Notes under the pieces: generated by a model | Told to the model about the DNA's origin: nothing | The model's database searches: none | The model's input: the letters and a program-made list of their open reading frames with translations, nothing else | Shown here: positions 31,689 through 32,863 of the stretch, in pieces | Layout of the letters: each line of letters begins with the position of its first letter | Position numbering within the stretch: position 1 is the first letter of the stretch | Translations under genes and position numbers: made by a program | Source of the DNA: Anaerolineae bacterium | GTDB lineage: Bacteria > Chloroflexota > Anaerolineae > 4572-78 > J111 | NCBI GenBank assembly: GCA_016926805.1 | Contig: JAFGNV010000221.1 | Location: 1 to 32,863, forward strand | Direction of reading: 5' to 3' | Length of the DNA stretch: 32,863 nt

Positions 31689-32863
31689 ATGAATTTTGAC
31701 ACCTTCTCCACGGCGGCCATGGCCGCCGAATTACGCGACATCATTTTGGGCGGGCGGGTGCAGCGGGTCACCCAAATCAACTCGCTCACCTTTGGCCTGG
31801 AAATATTCGTTCATCCCACCCGCCATTACCTGATTCTCTCGGTTGAACCCCAGGCCCCCCGCCTGCATTTGACTGCCGCAAAAACACGCCGCGGCACCGG
31901 CCACGATACGCCCTTAATGCTTGTTCTGCGCAAATACATGCGCGGGGCCAGGCTCAAAGCCATCGAGCAGCCCCCCTACGAGCGCATCCTCCATTTTTAT
32001 TTCGACACCCCCTTCGGCCTAACTTGCCTGGTGATCGAACTGCTGGGCACCCGCAGTAACCTGATCTTGCTCAACGAAACTCAGACCATTTTGGGCGTGG
32101 CCCGGCTCTCCAAACCTGGCCCCCAAACAACGCAACGCCTGCTTGTCCCCAACCAGCCTTACGCTCCGCCGTCGCCGCAAGACAAACTGACTCCTACCGA
32201 ACTTACCGAACTCATTTTGCGCCGGGAACTCGGCGAAGCCTCGCCTCAACTCGACCTGGTCCGCATGCTCACCGGCGTGCTGGCTGGCGTCAGCCCCCTA
32301 CTGGCCCGCGAGATTGTCTACCGGGCCACCGGCAGCACCGAGACCAAGATTGGCGAATTGGTGGCGCTCACCCCTTTGCTCGATGCCGTCAATACCCTGT
32401 TTGACCACCTCCAGCGCAACCAGTGGCAACCAACCCTGGCCTTTGACGAGGATAACGCGCCGGTGGCGTTTGCCCCCTATCCCCTCCACCACCTGCCCAA
32501 AACCCAAACCTGCGCCACTTTCTCCGCAGCCGTAGAAACCTACTTTGCCGAGGCTGCTGCCGGTTACGCCGCAGCCAGAATGCCTCTCCTCGAAACGCTC
32601 AACGAAGCTCGCCAGAAACTGGCCCGTCGCCGCGAGCGGCTGCAAGAAGACGCCGCCGCCCTGGCCAATCCCTCCGCCTTCAAAGAACAGGGCGAACTGA
32701 TCTTGGCCTGCGCTCATCAAATCCAATCCGGCCAGACGGAACTGGTGGTCGATTGGCTGCCCGGCGAGTCGGCGGCCAGGGTCAAACTCGACCCCACTCT
32801 CTCCCCCAGCGACAACGCCCAACAATATTTCAACCGCTACCGCAAAGCCCAACGCGCCGCCGA
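31689..32863 (+). CDS. rqcH: NFACT family protein RqcH/FbpA (3' end outside window)
   Basis: The first 391 residues of a protein that is normally about 550-600 long. It begins MNFDTFSTAAMAAELRD and has VLRKYMRGARLKAIEQPPYE, the family NFACT-N segment LVIELLGTRSNLILLNE, and LDPTLSPSDNAQQYFNRYRK, the conserved motif preceding the coiled coil. RqcH binds stalled 50S subunits carrying peptidyl-tRNA and adds C-terminal alanine tails that mark nascent chains for degradation; older annotations call it fibronectin-binding protein. The coiled coil is about to begin at the window end. No clear ribosome site precedes ATG 31689, and no promoter was recognised in the palindrome-rich gap upstream. Confidence 0.93.
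   Translation, partial: MNFDTFSTAAMAAELRDIILGGRVQRVTQINSLTFGLEIFVHPTRHYLILSVEPQAPRLHLTAAKTRRGTGHDTPLMLVLRKYMRGARLKAIEQPPYERILHFYFDTPFGLTCLVIELLGTRSNLILLNETQTILGVARLSKPGPQTTQRLLVPNQPYAPPSPQDKLTPTELTELILRRELGEASPQLDLVRMLTGVLAGVSPLLAREIVYRATGSTETKIGELVALTPLLDAVNTLFDHLQRNQWQPTLAFDEDNAPVAFAPYPLHHLPKTQTCATFSAAVETYFAEAAAGYAAARMPLLETLNEARQKLARRRERLQEDAAALANPSAFKEQGELILACAHQIQSGQTELVVDWLPGESAARVKLDPTLSPSDNAQQYFNRYRKAQRAA

Noticed and set aside
31394..31699. Plus-strand open frame across the gap before rqcH
   Set aside because: It runs through two palindromes and overlaps the rqcH start; the product looks non-coding.
1..32863. tRNA or rRNA genes in the intergenic gaps
   Set aside because: I looked for cloverleaf features and conserved T-arm sequences in each gap and saw none; a covariance-model scan would be needed to be certain.

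Overview
The window looks like a chromosomal segment of an uncultured Chloroflexota bacterium, probably Anaerolineae-like. I infer this from secreted proteins carrying a Tyr-Leu-Pro-Ile/Leu-Ile motif, Thr/Pro-rich linkers, DUF11 surface proteins, a Ser/Thr kinase with a huge ectodomain, and several families of short palindromic intergenic repeats. All genes I can support are on the + strand. I see no tRNA, rRNA, CRISPR array, intact transposase or phage gene.

Layout. (1) 1-2289: the end of an unknown gene, a small winged-helix protein, then an MBL-fold protein with an unusual metal motif followed 14 nt later by a membrane-anchored TPR protein. (2) 2290-13404: a cell-surface locus. After about 500 nt of poorly coding DNA and a small doubtful TM ORF come two paralogous secreted DUF11/Ig-like proteins (810 aa and about 2080 aa, the second with seven tandem repeats of about 107-112 aa), then a DUF11 protein with three LPxTG-type motifs and its own consensus promoter. 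(3) 13446-21200: a terminator, then a tightly spaced run: small alpha/beta protein, SpoIID/LytB enzyme fused to a glycosidase-like domain and repeated C-terminal modules, xseA, xseB, a GT-C-like membrane glycosyltransferase and a secreted CAP protein. (4) 21219-22361: a strong sigma70-type promoter and a polysaccharide deacetylase. (5) 22362-24456: palindromic repeats, then an OmpR/PhoB-type response regulator and its histidine kinase. (6) 24550-31353: a PhoP-box-like direct repeat, a secreted two-domain protein, an NPCBM lipoprotein, and a 1369-aa transmembrane Ser/Thr kinase. (7) 31354-32863: palindromic repeats and the 5' part of an rqcH/fbpA (NFACT) gene cut by the window end.

Most of the window concerns the cell envelope: making and remodelling wall glycans (SpoIID, deacetylase, GT-C), displaying long beta-rich surface proteins (DUF11, Ig-like, CARDB), and sensing (two-component pair, kinase with carbohydrate-binding-like ectodomain). 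Housekeeping genes (xseAB, rqcH) are interleaved.

The most interesting signals are: the YLPxI motif at domain junctions or C-termini of four unrelated secreted proteins; a palindromic repeat inserted in frame in the glycosyltransferase; two intergenic regions that share the same order of palindrome families; the SpoIID fusion with an undescribed-looking repeated module; and a hairpin that would hide the ribosome site of xseA.
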